DNA of 64,000 bases from Actinacidiphila alni. GTDB taxonomy: Bacteria; Actinomycetota; Actinomycetes; Streptomycetales; Streptomycetaceae. A program made the translations under genes and the position numbers. Location: the NCBI RefSeq assembly GCF_900112845.1, contig NZ_FONG01000007.1:1-64000 (forward strand), given 5' to 3'. A model generated the notes under the pieces. It searched no databases. It was given only the letters and a program-made list of their open reading frames with translations, and was not told the DNA's origin. Below, piece after piece: positions 26,280-34,445 of this stretch (its first letter is position 1; the number at the start of each line of letters is the position of its first letter).

Positions 26280-27704
26280 GTGTCCTATTTCGATATGGCT
26301 TCCGCCGCTCCGCTGCACCCTGTCGCCCGGCAGGCGATGATCGCCGCGCTCGACGAGGGGTGGGCGGATCCGGCCCGGCTGTACCGCGAGGGGCGGCGTG
26401 CCCGGCTGCTGCTGGACGCGGCCCGGGAGGCGGCGGCGGAGGCGGTCGGCTGCCGCCCCGACGAGCTGGTGTTCACTCCTTCGGGTACCCACGCGGTGCA
26501 CTCGGCGGTGTCGGGCGCGATGGCGGGCCGCCGCCGGACGGGCCGTCAGGTGGTGGTCTCGGCCGTGGAGCACTCCTCGGTGCTGCACGCGGCGCAGGCG
26601 TACGAGCAGGTGACCGTGGGCGTGGACCGCTCGGGCCTGGTGGCCGCGGACGACGTACGGGCGGCGCTGCGTCCGGACACCGCGCTGGTCTGCCTGCAGT
26701 CGGCCAACCACGAGGTGGGGACGGTGCAGCCGGTCGCCGAGGTGGCGGCGGTGTGCCGGGCGGCCGGGGTGCCGCTGCTGGTGGACGCGGCACAGTCGCT
26801 GGGCTGGGGCCCGGTGGAGGGCGACTGGTCGCTGCTGACGGCCAGCGCCCACAAGTGGGGCGGGCCGCCCGGGGTGGGGCTGCTCGCGGTCCGCAAGGGC
26901 ACCCGCTTCGCGCCCCAGGGGCCCGCGGACGAACGGGAGTCGGGGCGCGCGCCGGGCTTCGAGAACCTGCCGGCGATCGTCGCGGCGGCGGCCTCGCTGC
27001 GCGCGGTGCGCGAGGAGGCCGAGCGCGAGGCGGCCCGGCTGTCGGTCCTGGTGGACCGGATCAGGGCGCGGGTGCCGCGGCTCGTGCCGGATGTGGAGGT
27101 GGTCGGCCACGGCACCCTGCGGCTGCCGCATTTGGTGACCTTCTCCTGCTTGTACGTGGACGGCGAGGCGCTGTTGACCGGTCTCGACCGGGCCGGCTTC
27201 TCGGTGTCCTCGGGGTCGTCGTGCACGTCGAGCACGCTCACGCCGAGCCATGTGCTCAAGGCGATGGGGGTGCTGTCGGAGGGCAACGTCCGGGTGTCGC
27301 TGCCGCCGGGCACGGTCGCCGAGGACGTGGAAGGCTTCCTCGACGTGCTGCCGGGTGTGGTCGCGGAGGTCCGGTCGGCGCTGGGCGCGCCGGCCGGGGG
27401 CGCGATCCCGGACCCCGGTACGGCGGCGGATTCCGGCGCGCCTGGGGAAGCGGCCACGGAGGCGGGCTCCGATCCGGCCACGGCCCTGGTCGTGGACTCG
27501 CTCGGCACGCTCTGCCCGATCCCGGTGATCGACCTCGCCCGGGTGATCGGCGATGTGCCGGTCGGCGGCCTCGTCACGGTGCTCTCCGACGACGAGGCCG
27601 CCCGGCTGGACATCCCGGCGTGGTGCGCGATGCGCGAGCAGGAGTACGTGGGCGAGCGCCCGGCCGAGCGGGGCACCGCCTACACCGTCCGCCGTCGCGT
27701 CTGA
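26280..27704 (+). CDS. Cysteine desulfurase (NifS/IscS-like) fused to a TusA-like domain
   Basis: 474 residues. Residues 1-375 are a class V PLP desulfurase: PLP Lys in TASAHKWGGPPGVG near 196, ANHEVGTVQP near 140, catalytic Cys in SVSSGSSCTSSTL near 315. An Ala/Gly/Pro linker (376-400) joins a C-terminal TusA/SirA domain (about 400-474) with the sulfur-carrying Cys in GTLCPIPVIDLA. The fusion would pass persulfide sulfur directly from desulfurase to carrier, for tRNA thiolation or cofactor sulfur delivery. Start GTG 26280 follows TAGCGT by 6 nt, suggesting a leaderless mRNA. Confidence 0.88.
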   Translation: MSYFDMASAAPLHPVARQAMIAALDEGWADPARLYREGRRARLLLDAAREAAAEAVGCRPDELVFTPSGTHAVHSAVSGAMAGRRRTGRQVVVSAVEHSSVLHAAQAYEQVTVGVDRSGLVAADDVRAALRPDTALVCLQSANHEVGTVQPVAEVAAVCRAAGVPLLVDAAQSLGWGPVEGDWSLLTASAHKWGGPPGVGLLAVRKGTRFAPQGPADERESGRAPGFENLPAIVAAAASLRAVREEAEREAARLSVLVDRIRARVPRLVPDVEVVGHGTLRLPHLVTFSCLYVDGEALLTGLDRAGFSVSSGSSCTSSTLTPSHVLKAMGVLSEGNVRVSLPPGTVAEDVEGFLDVLPGVVAEVRSALGAPAGGAIPDPGTAADSGAPGEAATEAGSDPATALVVDSLGTLCPIPVIDLARVIGDVPVGGLVTVLSDDEAARLDIPAWCAMREQEYVGERPAERGTAYTVRRRV

Positions 27705-27720
27705 AACCTCTGCGAGGGGC

Positions 27721-28698
27721 TCAGGCGGGCAGGTGGCCGCGCACCTCTTCGGCCGCCTCGTCGCCGTACGCCTTGCTGAAGCGCTGCATGAAGTGGCCGC
27801 GGCGCAGCTCGTACTCCTGGGTGCCGACCGTCTCGATGACCAGGGTCGCCAGCATGCAGCCGATCTGCGCGGCGCGCTCCAGGCCGACGCCCCAGGCCAG
27901 GCCGGACAGGAAGCCGGCCCGGAAGCCGTCGCCGACGCCGGTCGGGTCGGCCTTGGTCTGCTCCTCGGCGCAGCCGACCACGATCGGCTGCTCGCCCTTG
28001 CGGTCGATCCGGACGCCGTTGGAGCCGAGCGTGGTGACCCGGGTGCCGACCCGGTCCAGGATCTCCTCGGCCGTCCAGCCGGTCTTGGTCTGGATCAGTC
28101 CGGCCTCGTACTCGTTGTTGAACAGGTAGGCGGCGCCGTCCACCAGGACGCGGATGTCGTCGCCGTCCATCCGCGCGATCTGTTGCGAGAAGTCGGCGGC
28201 GAAGGGGATGGCGCGGGTCCTGCACTCCTCGGTGTGCCGGATCATCGCCTCGGGGTCGTCCGCGCCGATCGACACCAGGTCGAGGCCGCCGACCCGCTCG
28301 GCGACGGCCTGCAGCTCGATCAGCCGGGCCTCGCTCATGGCCCCGGTGTAGAAGGAGCCGATCTGATTGTGGTCGGCGTCGGTGGTGCAGATGAAGCGGG
28401 CGGTGTGCAGCACCTCGGAGATCCGTACCGACGCGGTGTCCACGCCGTGCCGGTCCAGCCAGGCGCGGTACTCGCCGAAGTCGTTGCCGGCCGCGCCGAC
28501 CAGGACCGGCCTGGTGCCGAGCTGACCCATGCCGAAGGCGATGTTGGCGCCGACACCGCCGCGCCGCACGTCGAGGCCGTCGACGAGGAAGGACAGCGAC
28601 ACCGCGTGCAGCTGGTCGGCGACGAGCTGGTCGGCGAACCGACCGGGGAAGGTCATCAGGTGATCGGTGGCGATGGATCCGGTGACGGCGATACGCAC
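27721..28698 (-). CDS. adoK: PfkB family sugar/nucleoside kinase, adenosine kinase-like
   Basis: 325 residues from GTG 28698 with GCAGGAG upstream. PfkB signature 1 is RRGGVGANIAFGMGQLG near residue 40. Signature 2 with the catalytic base is DPTGVGDGFRAGFL near 255. M. tuberculosis AdoK (Rv2202c) lies beside ctaC in the same order, which supports adenosine kinase (ATP + adenosine to AMP) over a general sugar kinase. It converges with the NifS-TusA gene, 16 bp away. Confidence 0.8.
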   Translation of the reverse strand: MRIAVTGSIATDHLMTFPGRFADQLVADQLHAVSLSFLVDGLDVRRGGVGANIAFGMGQLGTRPVLVGAAGNDFGEYRAWLDRHGVDTASVRISEVLHTARFICTTDADHNQIGSFYTGAMSEARLIELQAVAERVGGLDLVSIGADDPEAMIRHTEECRTRAIPFAADFSQQIARMDGDDIRVLVDGAAYLFNNEYEAGLIQTKTGWTAEEILDRVGTRVTTLGSNGVRIDRKGEQPIVVGCAEEQTKADPTGVGDGFRAGFLSGLAWGVGLERAAQIGCMLATLVIETVGTQEYELRRGHFMQRFSKAYGDEAAEEVRGHLPA

Positions 28699-28847
28699 GG
28701 CGGCTGACTCCTGCGGGAGATCGACGAGTGGGGTGCGGGTGGCGGCCCGGGATTCCACGCTACCGGTTGCGCCGTCGCAGTCGGACACGGCGAAACTACC
28801 CGATAGTAGGGCTTTCTCGATGGTCCGGCCGTGCCTAGGGTCGAGAC

Positions 28848-29072
28848 ATGAGCTCTACTCCCCCGGTCACTCCCCGTATCCCGTCCGGTGCCCCGCTCGC
28901 CGAGCCGGAGTCGCTCGACCAGCTGATCGGCGACTGCCGCAGGATGGCCGCGCACTGGAACACGCCGGCCGCCACCGCCAAGAAGACGGCCGTCCCGGCC
29001 GTCCCGCACGGCATCGTCGTGCCGCCGGCATCCGCGCACGTCGTCAGCGGGATGGCCGAGTTCGGCGACTGA
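28848..29072 (+). CDS. Small conserved-looking hypothetical protein
   Basis: 74 residues with no recognised domain, no membrane segment and no signal peptide. The middle (ESLDQLIGDCRRMAAHWNTP) looks helical; the ends are Pro/Ala-rich. Coding is supported by GC-ending codons and by TAGGGT ending 6 nt before the ATG with no Shine-Dalgarno, the leaderless pattern seen elsewhere in the window. It diverges from the kinase gene. Confidence 0.6.
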   Translation: MSSTPPVTPRIPSGAPLAEPESLDQLIGDCRRMAAHWNTPAATAKKTAVPAVPHGIVVPPASAHVVSGMAEFGD

Positions 29073-29198
29073 TCGCCCGGACGGCCCAAGCCGCCTTCTC
29101 CGGTTCGTCGGCCGCGCCCGGGCGGAACCGGTACGCGGTCCGCCACGTCACATCGGCATCTGACGTACATCCGACGTACGGAGCCGAAGGAGCACGCG

Positions 29199-30827
29199 GT
29201 GAGCACCGAACGCGACGACGACACGACGGACCCGGCAGAGCCGACGACGGAGCCGGAGCCGGCACACGACCCGGACGCCCCCGGACGGCCCGCGCGCAGG
29301 TCACGGCTGCTGGTGACGGCGGTGGCCGCGGCAGTGCTGCTGGCCGGTGGCGGCGGCGCGTACTGGGCGGCGACCGCGGACGACGGCGGCGGGTCCAAGG
29401 CCGCGCCCGCCCCGCTGAAGCTGACCGGCGCCACGGGCGAGGACGCCCCGGCCCAGAACGGCACGGGTGACAGCGGCACGAGCGGCGGTACGGGCACGAC
29501 GCCGGGCACGGGCAGCGCTCCGGCCGACGGCGCCGGCGGCGGTACGTACACGCTGACCGGCAGCCTGCCCAAGGGCCCGGATTCCGCGGCCGTCTACCGC
29601 GGGCACGGCCCGGTGGGCGCCGCGGACGTGCAGCGGCTGGCGAAGCTGCTCGGGATGAGCGGCACGGCCGTCGCGCAGGGCGACTCCTGGCGGGTCGGCC
29701 CGGCCAATGGCGCGGGCCCGACGCTGCTGGTGACCAAGGCGGCGCCCGGCACCTGGTCGTACAGCAGGTACGGCGCGTCCGGTGTCGGCCCGGTGCAGCC
29801 CGGTGGTCCCGCCTATCCCCCGCTGCCCGTCGATCCGGGCGGCCCGCGGAAGATGGTCCCGATGAAGCCGCAGAGCGACGGCGGCACCGGCTCGGACAGC
29901 GGTACGGACTCCGGTACGGCCTCCACGCAGGCGCCGAGCCCGCAGCCGCCGGTCTCCGTACAGCGCGCCGAGGACGCCGCCGCACCCGTGCTGTCGGGTC
30001 TCGGGCTGTCCGGCGCCCGGGTGCACGCGGACGAGACCGTGGGCGCCGTCCGGGTGGTGAGCGCGGACCCGGTGGTGGACGGGCTGCCGACGCACGGCTG
30101 GAGCACCGACCTGGACATCGCCTCCGACGGGCGGATCACGCTCGGGCACGGCCGGCTGGCGACGCTCGACAAGGGCGACAGCTATCCGGTGGTGAGCGCG
30201 GCCCAGGCCCTCAAGGAGCTGAACGGGCATGTGATGCACCCCGATCACGGGATCGCCGCCTGCCCCGCGCAGTCCGCGCCGAAGCCGTCACCGACTCCGA
30301 CCACGACGCTGCCCGGCCAGGACAAGACCCTCCCGCACACGCTGCCCTGCGTGCCGGGCAACGGGCATCCCCTGCAGGTGCGCGGCGCCGTGTTCGGGCT
30401 GACGCTCGACTACGTCTCCGGCGCCCAGGCCCTGGTGCCCGCCTGGCTCTTCGACGTGGCGCAGCCCGGCGTGAGCCGCACCGGCGTGGTCGCGCAGACC
30501 GCCGTCGACCCGAAGTACATCCAGCGGGATGCGCCCGGGCAGCCGACCGACCCGAAGCTGCGGCACCGCACGGTGGGCCTGAGCACGTACCACGCGGACG
30601 GCAGGACGCTGGAGCTGACCTTCTACGGCGGGGTGTGCAGCACCTACAGCGCGAAGGCCGCCGAGTCGGCGGGCCAGGTGCGGGTGACGGTGACCTCCAC
30701 GGAGAAGGAGGGCACGGTGTGCGTGGCGCTCGCCAAGAAGTTCACCGAAAAGGTGACGCTGGACAAGCCGCTGGGCGGCCGTACGGTCGTGGACACCTCG
30801 GACGGCAAGCCGCTCACGGCCCGCTGA
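29199..30827 (+). CDS. Large single-pass membrane protein, extracytoplasmic, unknown function
   Basis: 542 residues: an acidic cytoplasmic N-terminus (1-35), one membrane helix (LLVTAVAAAVLLAGGGG, about 38-56), then a long outside region rich in Gly, Thr and Pro. Two low-complexity stretches (about 75-110 and 225-250) separate more ordered blocks. Three Cys in the last third (CPAQS, CVPGN, GVCSTY) could form a disulfide. No catalytic motif was recognised. GTG 29199 has AAGGAG upstream. A perfect bidirectional terminator follows. Confidence 0.75.
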   Translation: MSTERDDDTTDPAEPTTEPEPAHDPDAPGRPARRSRLLVTAVAAAVLLAGGGGAYWAATADDGGGSKAAPAPLKLTGATGEDAPAQNGTGDSGTSGGTGTTPGTGSAPADGAGGGTYTLTGSLPKGPDSAAVYRGHGPVGAADVQRLAKLLGMSGTAVAQGDSWRVGPANGAGPTLLVTKAAPGTWSYSRYGASGVGPVQPGGPAYPPLPVDPGGPRKMVPMKPQSDGGTGSDSGTDSGTASTQAPSPQPPVSVQRAEDAAAPVLSGLGLSGARVHADETVGAVRVVSADPVVDGLPTHGWSTDLDIASDGRITLGHGRLATLDKGDSYPVVSAAQALKELNGHVMHPDHGIAACPAQSAPKPSPTPTTTLPGQDKTLPHTLPCVPGNGHPLQVRGAVFGLTLDYVSGAQALVPAWLFDVAQPGVSRTGVVAQTAVDPKYIQRDAPGQPTDPKLRHRTVGLSTYHADGRTLELTFYGGVCSTYSAKAAESAGQVRVTVTSTEKEGTVCVALAKKFTEKVTLDKPLGGRTVVDTSDGKPLTAR

Positions 30828-30861
30828 CGACCGACCCGCGCACGGCGGGCCCGTACACGGC

Positions 30862-30897
30862 AGAGCGGCGGCACCCCATCAGGGGTGCCGCCGCTCT
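30862..30897. terminator. Bidirectional terminator
   Basis: AGAGCGGCGGCACCCC pairs with GGGGTGCCGCCGCTCT, a perfect 16-bp stem with loop ATCA. It lies between the converging membrane-protein gene and erpA, 20-34 bp from each stop. Confidence 0.9.
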
Positions 30898-30917
30898 TCG
30901 GTGTGCCGGAGCGGGAC

Positions 30918-31274
30918 TCAGTGGAAGGAGTCGCCGCAGGCGCAGGAACCGGTCGCGTTGGGGTTGTCGATCGTGAAGCCCTGCTTCTCGATGGTGTCGA
31001 CGAAGTCGATCGAGGCGCCGCCCAGATACGGGGCGCTCATCCGGTCGGTGACGACCTTGACGCCGCCGAAGTCCTTGACCACGTCGCCGTCGAGCGAGCG
31101 CTCGTCGAAGAAGAGCTGGTAGCGCAGGCCCGAGCAGCCGCCGGGCTGGACGGCGACCCGCAGCGCGAGGTCCTCACGGCCCTCCTGCTCCAGCAGGTTC
31201 TTCACCTTGGTGGCGGCAGCATCCGACAGGAGGATGCCGTCCGTCTCGGTGGTCGTCTCGTCCTGAACCGTCAT
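30918..31274 (-). CDS. erpA: Iron-sulfur cluster insertion protein (HesB/IscA/ErpA type)
   Basis: 118 residues, an A-type carrier. Cluster-binding Cys residues are in QPGGCSGLRY near residue 48 and in GSCACGDSF at the C-terminus. It receives Fe-S clusters from the Suf machinery and hands them to client proteins. The neighbour nadA makes a [4Fe-4S] enzyme, a plausible client. ATG 31274 follows GGGAG. It diverges from nadA, and the gene order matches M. tuberculosis (Rv2204c). Confidence 0.93.
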   Translation of the reverse strand: MTVQDETTTETDGILLSDAAATKVKNLLEQEGREDLALRVAVQPGGCSGLRYQLFFDERSLDGDVVKDFGGVKVVTDRMSAPYLGGASIDFVDTIEKQGFTIDNPNATGSCACGDSFH

Positions 31275-31429
31275 GTGCTTGTCTCCCGGGTTGTACGGAC
31301 TGCTGGCTACCGGTGCCAACCGGCCGCCGCGCGGATTCATTCCGTGTGTGACGGGTGTCCGCTCCGACTTATTCCCCTCCATGCTCGCACACCCCGGCAA
31401 GAGGGAGCCGGCAAGAGGGAATGCGTCAC

Positions 31430-31493
31430 ATTGACGAAACCGGCATCGTCAATCTGACACGAACGGGCTATCATAGATAACGTCAAGTAGACG
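31430..31493 (+). promoter_or_regulatory. nadA promoter with two inverted repeats
   Basis: CTGACA (31454-31459), a 16-nt spacer and GATAAC (31476-31481) could be the -35 and -10. Upstream is ATTGACG-N10-CGTCAAT (31430-31453), perfect 7-bp arms. Over the likely start is CGTC-AAGTA-GACG (31481-31493). The block is AT-richer than its surroundings. NAD-biosynthesis genes are often under NrtR- or NadR-type repressors, which would fit, but I cannot name the protein. Confidence 0.5.
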
Positions 31494-31529
31494 AAAAGGT
31501 CTGCGCTGCAAAGAAAGGGCTACGGGCCC

Positions 31530-32702
31530 GTGACCACGACGCAAACGCTGGACGTTCAGCCCACGCCTCTCGCACTGCTGCTGCTCGGCCGGGAGTCCGA
31601 CCCCCGCAGCGAGCGCGGGGTCGACTGCCCGGGCGACCTGCCCGCGCCGTCCGACCCCGACCTGGTGGCCCGCGCCCGGGCCGCCAAGGCCCGCCTCGGC
31701 GACAAGGTGTTCATCCTCGGCCACCACTACCAGCGGGACGAGGTGATCGAGTTCGCCGACGTCACGGGCGACTCCTTCAAGCTCGCGCGGGACGCGGCGG
31801 CCAGGCCCGACGCCGAGTACATCGTCTTCTGCGGTGTGCACTTCATGGCCGAGTCCGCCGACATCCTCACCTCGGAGCGGCAGCAGGTCATCCTCCCCGA
31901 CCTGGCGGCGGGCTGCTCGATGGCCGACATGGCCAGTGCGGAACAGGTCGCCGAGTGCTGGGACGTGCTGGCCGAGGCGGGCGTGGCCGACGTCACCGTG
32001 CCGGTGTCGTACATGAACTCCTCCGCCGACATCAAGGCGTTCACCGGTCGGCACGGCGGCACCATCTGCACCTCGTCCAACGCACAGCGCGCCCTGGAGT
32101 GGGCCTTCTCGCGCGGCGAGAAGGTGCTCTTCCTCCCCGACCAGCACCTCGGCCGCAACACCGCGGTACGCGACATGGGCTTCGCGCTGGAGGACTGCGT
32201 CGTCTACAACCCGCACAAGCCGAACGGCGGGCTGACCGCGGAGCAGCTGCGCGACGCGAAGATGATCCTGTGGCGCGGCCACTGCTCGGTGCACGGCCGC
32301 TTCTCGCTGGAGTCGGTGGAGGACGTGCGCGCCCGGATCCCCGGGGTCAACGTCCTGGTGCACCCCGAGTGCAAGCACGAGGTCGTCGCGGCGGCGGACT
32401 ACGTCGGCTCGACCGAGCACATCATCAAGATGCTGGACGAGGCCCCGGCCGGCTCGGCGTGGGCGCTGGGCACCGAGCTGAACCTGGTGCGCAGGCTCGC
32501 CAAGGCCCACGCCGACAAGCAGATCGTCTTCCTCGACAAGACCGTCTGCTTCTGCTCGACGATGAACCGGATCGACCTGCCGCACCTGGTGTGGACGCTG
32601 GAGTCGCTGGCCGACGGCAAGCTCGTCAACCGCATCCAGGTCGACGCGGAGACCGAGCACTTCGCGAAGCTGGCCCTCGAACAGATGCTGGCACTGCCGT
32701 AA
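31530..32702 (+). CDS. nadA: Quinolinate synthase A
   Basis: 390 residues, the long form. It condenses iminoaspartate with dihydroxyacetone phosphate to quinolinate in de novo NAD synthesis and needs a [4Fe-4S] cluster. Motifs include LGHHYQRDEVIEFAD near 65, VFCGVHFMAESADIL near 100, HPECKHEVV near 280 and KTVCFCSTMNRI near 340, which supply cluster Cys residues. GTG 31530 is preceded by AAAGGG. nadB and nadC are not in the window. It diverges from erpA, which may mature it. Confidence 0.95.
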   Translation: MTTTQTLDVQPTPLALLLLGRESDPRSERGVDCPGDLPAPSDPDLVARARAAKARLGDKVFILGHHYQRDEVIEFADVTGDSFKLARDAAARPDAEYIVFCGVHFMAESADILTSERQQVILPDLAAGCSMADMASAEQVAECWDVLAEAGVADVTVPVSYMNSSADIKAFTGRHGGTICTSSNAQRALEWAFSRGEKVLFLPDQHLGRNTAVRDMGFALEDCVVYNPHKPNGGLTAEQLRDAKMILWRGHCSVHGRFSLESVEDVRARIPGVNVLVHPECKHEVVAAADYVGSTEHIIKMLDEAPAGSAWALGTELNLVRRLAKAHADKQIVFLDKTVCFCSTMNRIDLPHLVWTLESLADGKLVNRIQVDAETEHFAKLALEQMLALP

Positions 32703-32734
32703 CTCCGGGCGCGTTCCGGCGCGATGATGGAGGG

Positions 32735-33613
32735 GTGATCCTTCGACCGGTACGCGACGACGAGGAGGACGCCGAAGTCGTGCGGGTGATCTCGTCCGCC
32801 GCCTTCGGCGCCTCGCACATCCTGAAGGGCGAGGCTCCGGACGGCCCGGCGACGGCCGAGGAGATCGCCGCGCGGCACAGCGTCACCCGGCACCTGGCGC
32901 GCACCGATCCCGGCGGCTGCTGGCTGATCGAGGACGAGACCGCGGGCCCGGCGGGCGCGGTGCTGTCCACCCGGCGCGAGGGCACCTGGGGCCTGTCGCT
33001 GCTGGCCGTGGTGCCGGGCGCGCAGGGCAAGGGCGTCGGCAAGGCGTTGCTGGCCCGGGCGCTGGTGCACGGCAGGGCGTGTCTGCGCGGCATCATCTGC
33101 GGCTCGCGCCACCCGGTGGCGGCCCGTACGTACCGCAGGGCCGGCTTCACGCTGCATCCCGCGATGCGGCTGACCGGGCCGGTGGACGCCTCGGGGCTCA
33201 AGCCGCCGGACGGCGCGGTGCACGAGGGCACGGTGCGCCACCGCGACCTGATGGACTCCCTCGACCGCAGGACGCGCGGCGGCGCGCACGGCGCCGACCA
33301 CGAGGAACTGCTGCGCCACCACCGGCTGTTCGTGGTGGACGACCTGGCGGGCAGCGGCTACTGCTATCTGCGCGGCGGCAGCGTCGAACTGCTCGCGGCG
33401 ACCTCGCGGCGGCTGGCCGCCCGGCTGCTGACGGCCGCGCTGCTCAGCGTGCCCGAGGGTACGGCCGCCCGCGTCGACCGGCTGACCGCCGAGCAGGACT
33501 GGGCGCTGGACGTGGGGATCGCGGCGGGCCTGGAGATCACCAACGCCGGCTATGTGTGCCTGCGCGGCATGCGGCCGCCGATGCCGTACATCCCGTCCGA
33601 GGATTTCCTCTGA
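32735..33613 (+). CDS. GNAT family N-acetyltransferase, two-domain
   Basis: 292 residues from GTG 32735. The first half is a GNAT domain with the acetyl-CoA loop VVPGAQGKGVGKALLARAL near residue 90 and a typical TYRRAGF end near 132. The second half (about 165-292) resembles a second, degenerate GNAT without a clear CoA loop. Its start lies 32 bp after nadA, so the two may be cotranscribed. The substrate is unknown. GGAGG sits too close to the GTG to be a normal ribosome binding site. Confidence 0.75.
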   Translation: MILRPVRDDEEDAEVVRVISSAAFGASHILKGEAPDGPATAEEIAARHSVTRHLARTDPGGCWLIEDETAGPAGAVLSTRREGTWGLSLLAVVPGAQGKGVGKALLARALVHGRACLRGIICGSRHPVAARTYRRAGFTLHPAMRLTGPVDASGLKPPDGAVHEGTVRHRDLMDSLDRRTRGGAHGADHEELLRHHRLFVVDDLAGSGYCYLRGGSVELLAATSRRLAARLLTAALLSVPEGTAARVDRLTAEQDWALDVGIAAGLEITNAGYVCLRGMRPPMPYIPSEDFL

Positions 33614-33725
33614 GCACTTCTCCGCCGTGCGTCTTTTCGCCGGGCGCCCCTGCCCCGGGGACCCCGGCCCCGGGCACCTCGGCCCCGTGCGCCTCGCCTC
33701 CGGGCGCCGGGCGTACGGCGCGGGC

Positions 33726-34445
33726 TCAGCGCGGGTGCGGGCGGACCAGGCCCGACTCGTAGGCGGCGACGACCAGTTGGGCGCGGTCGCGGGCGGCGAG
33801 CTTGGCCATGGTGTGGTTGATGTGCGTCTTGACCGTGAGCGGGCTGACGCCGAGCCGTACGGCGATCGCCGCGTTGGACAGCCCGCCCGCCACCTCGACC
33901 AGCACCTCGCGCTCGCGCACGGTGAGCGCGTCGAGCCCGGAGACCGCGACCGCCCCGGCGTCACCGTGCTGCTGCGACACGAAGCGGGCGATCAGCGACT
34001 TGGTCGCGGACGGCGACAGCAGCGCGTCCCCGGCCGCCACCGTCCTGATGCCGCCGAGGAGTTCGGCCGGCTCGGCGCCCTTGCCGAGGAAGCCCGCGGC
34101 CCCGGCGAGGATCGCCTGCACCACGTACTCGTCGGCCTCGAAGGTGGTCAGCACCAGCACCGCGACCCCGTTCAGCGCCGGGTCGGCGGTGATCTCCCGG
34201 GTGGCGGCGAGACCGTCGGTCCGGGGCATGCGGATGTCCATCAGCACCACGTCGGGGCCGGCGGTCCTGGCCAGTTCGACCGCCTCGGCGCCGTCGGTGG
34301 CCTCCCCGACCACCTCCATGTCCGGCTCGGACTCGACCAGGACGCGCAGCGCGCCGCGCAGCAGCGCCTGGTCGTCGGCGAGCACGACCCGCAGCGGGCG
34401 GTCCCCTGCCCGCGGCCGTGCCGGCCGCTCCTCCACCGCGCTCAT
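33726..34445 (-). CDS. NarL/LuxR-type response regulator
   Basis: 239 residues. Receiver domain: acidic pair in VVLADDQALLRGAL, phosphoacceptor Asp in VVLMDIRMPRTDG (about 68), Lys in AAGFLGKGAEP. The C-terminal LuxR-type HTH (about 172-232) has LTVREREVL and LGVSPLTVKTHI. ATG 34445 overlaps the kinase stop (ATGA), so it is the cognate partner of the kinase upstream. Targets are unknown. Confidence 0.93.
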   Translation of the reverse strand: MSAVEERPARPRAGDRPLRVVLADDQALLRGALRVLVESEPDMEVVGEATDGAEAVELARTAGPDVVLMDIRMPRTDGLAATREITADPALNGVAVLVLTTFEADEYVVQAILAGAAGFLGKGAEPAELLGGIRTVAAGDALLSPSATKSLIARFVSQQHGDAGAVAVSGLDALTVREREVLVEVAGGLSNAAIAVRLGVSPLTVKTHINHTMAKLAARDRAQLVVAAYESGLVRPHPR

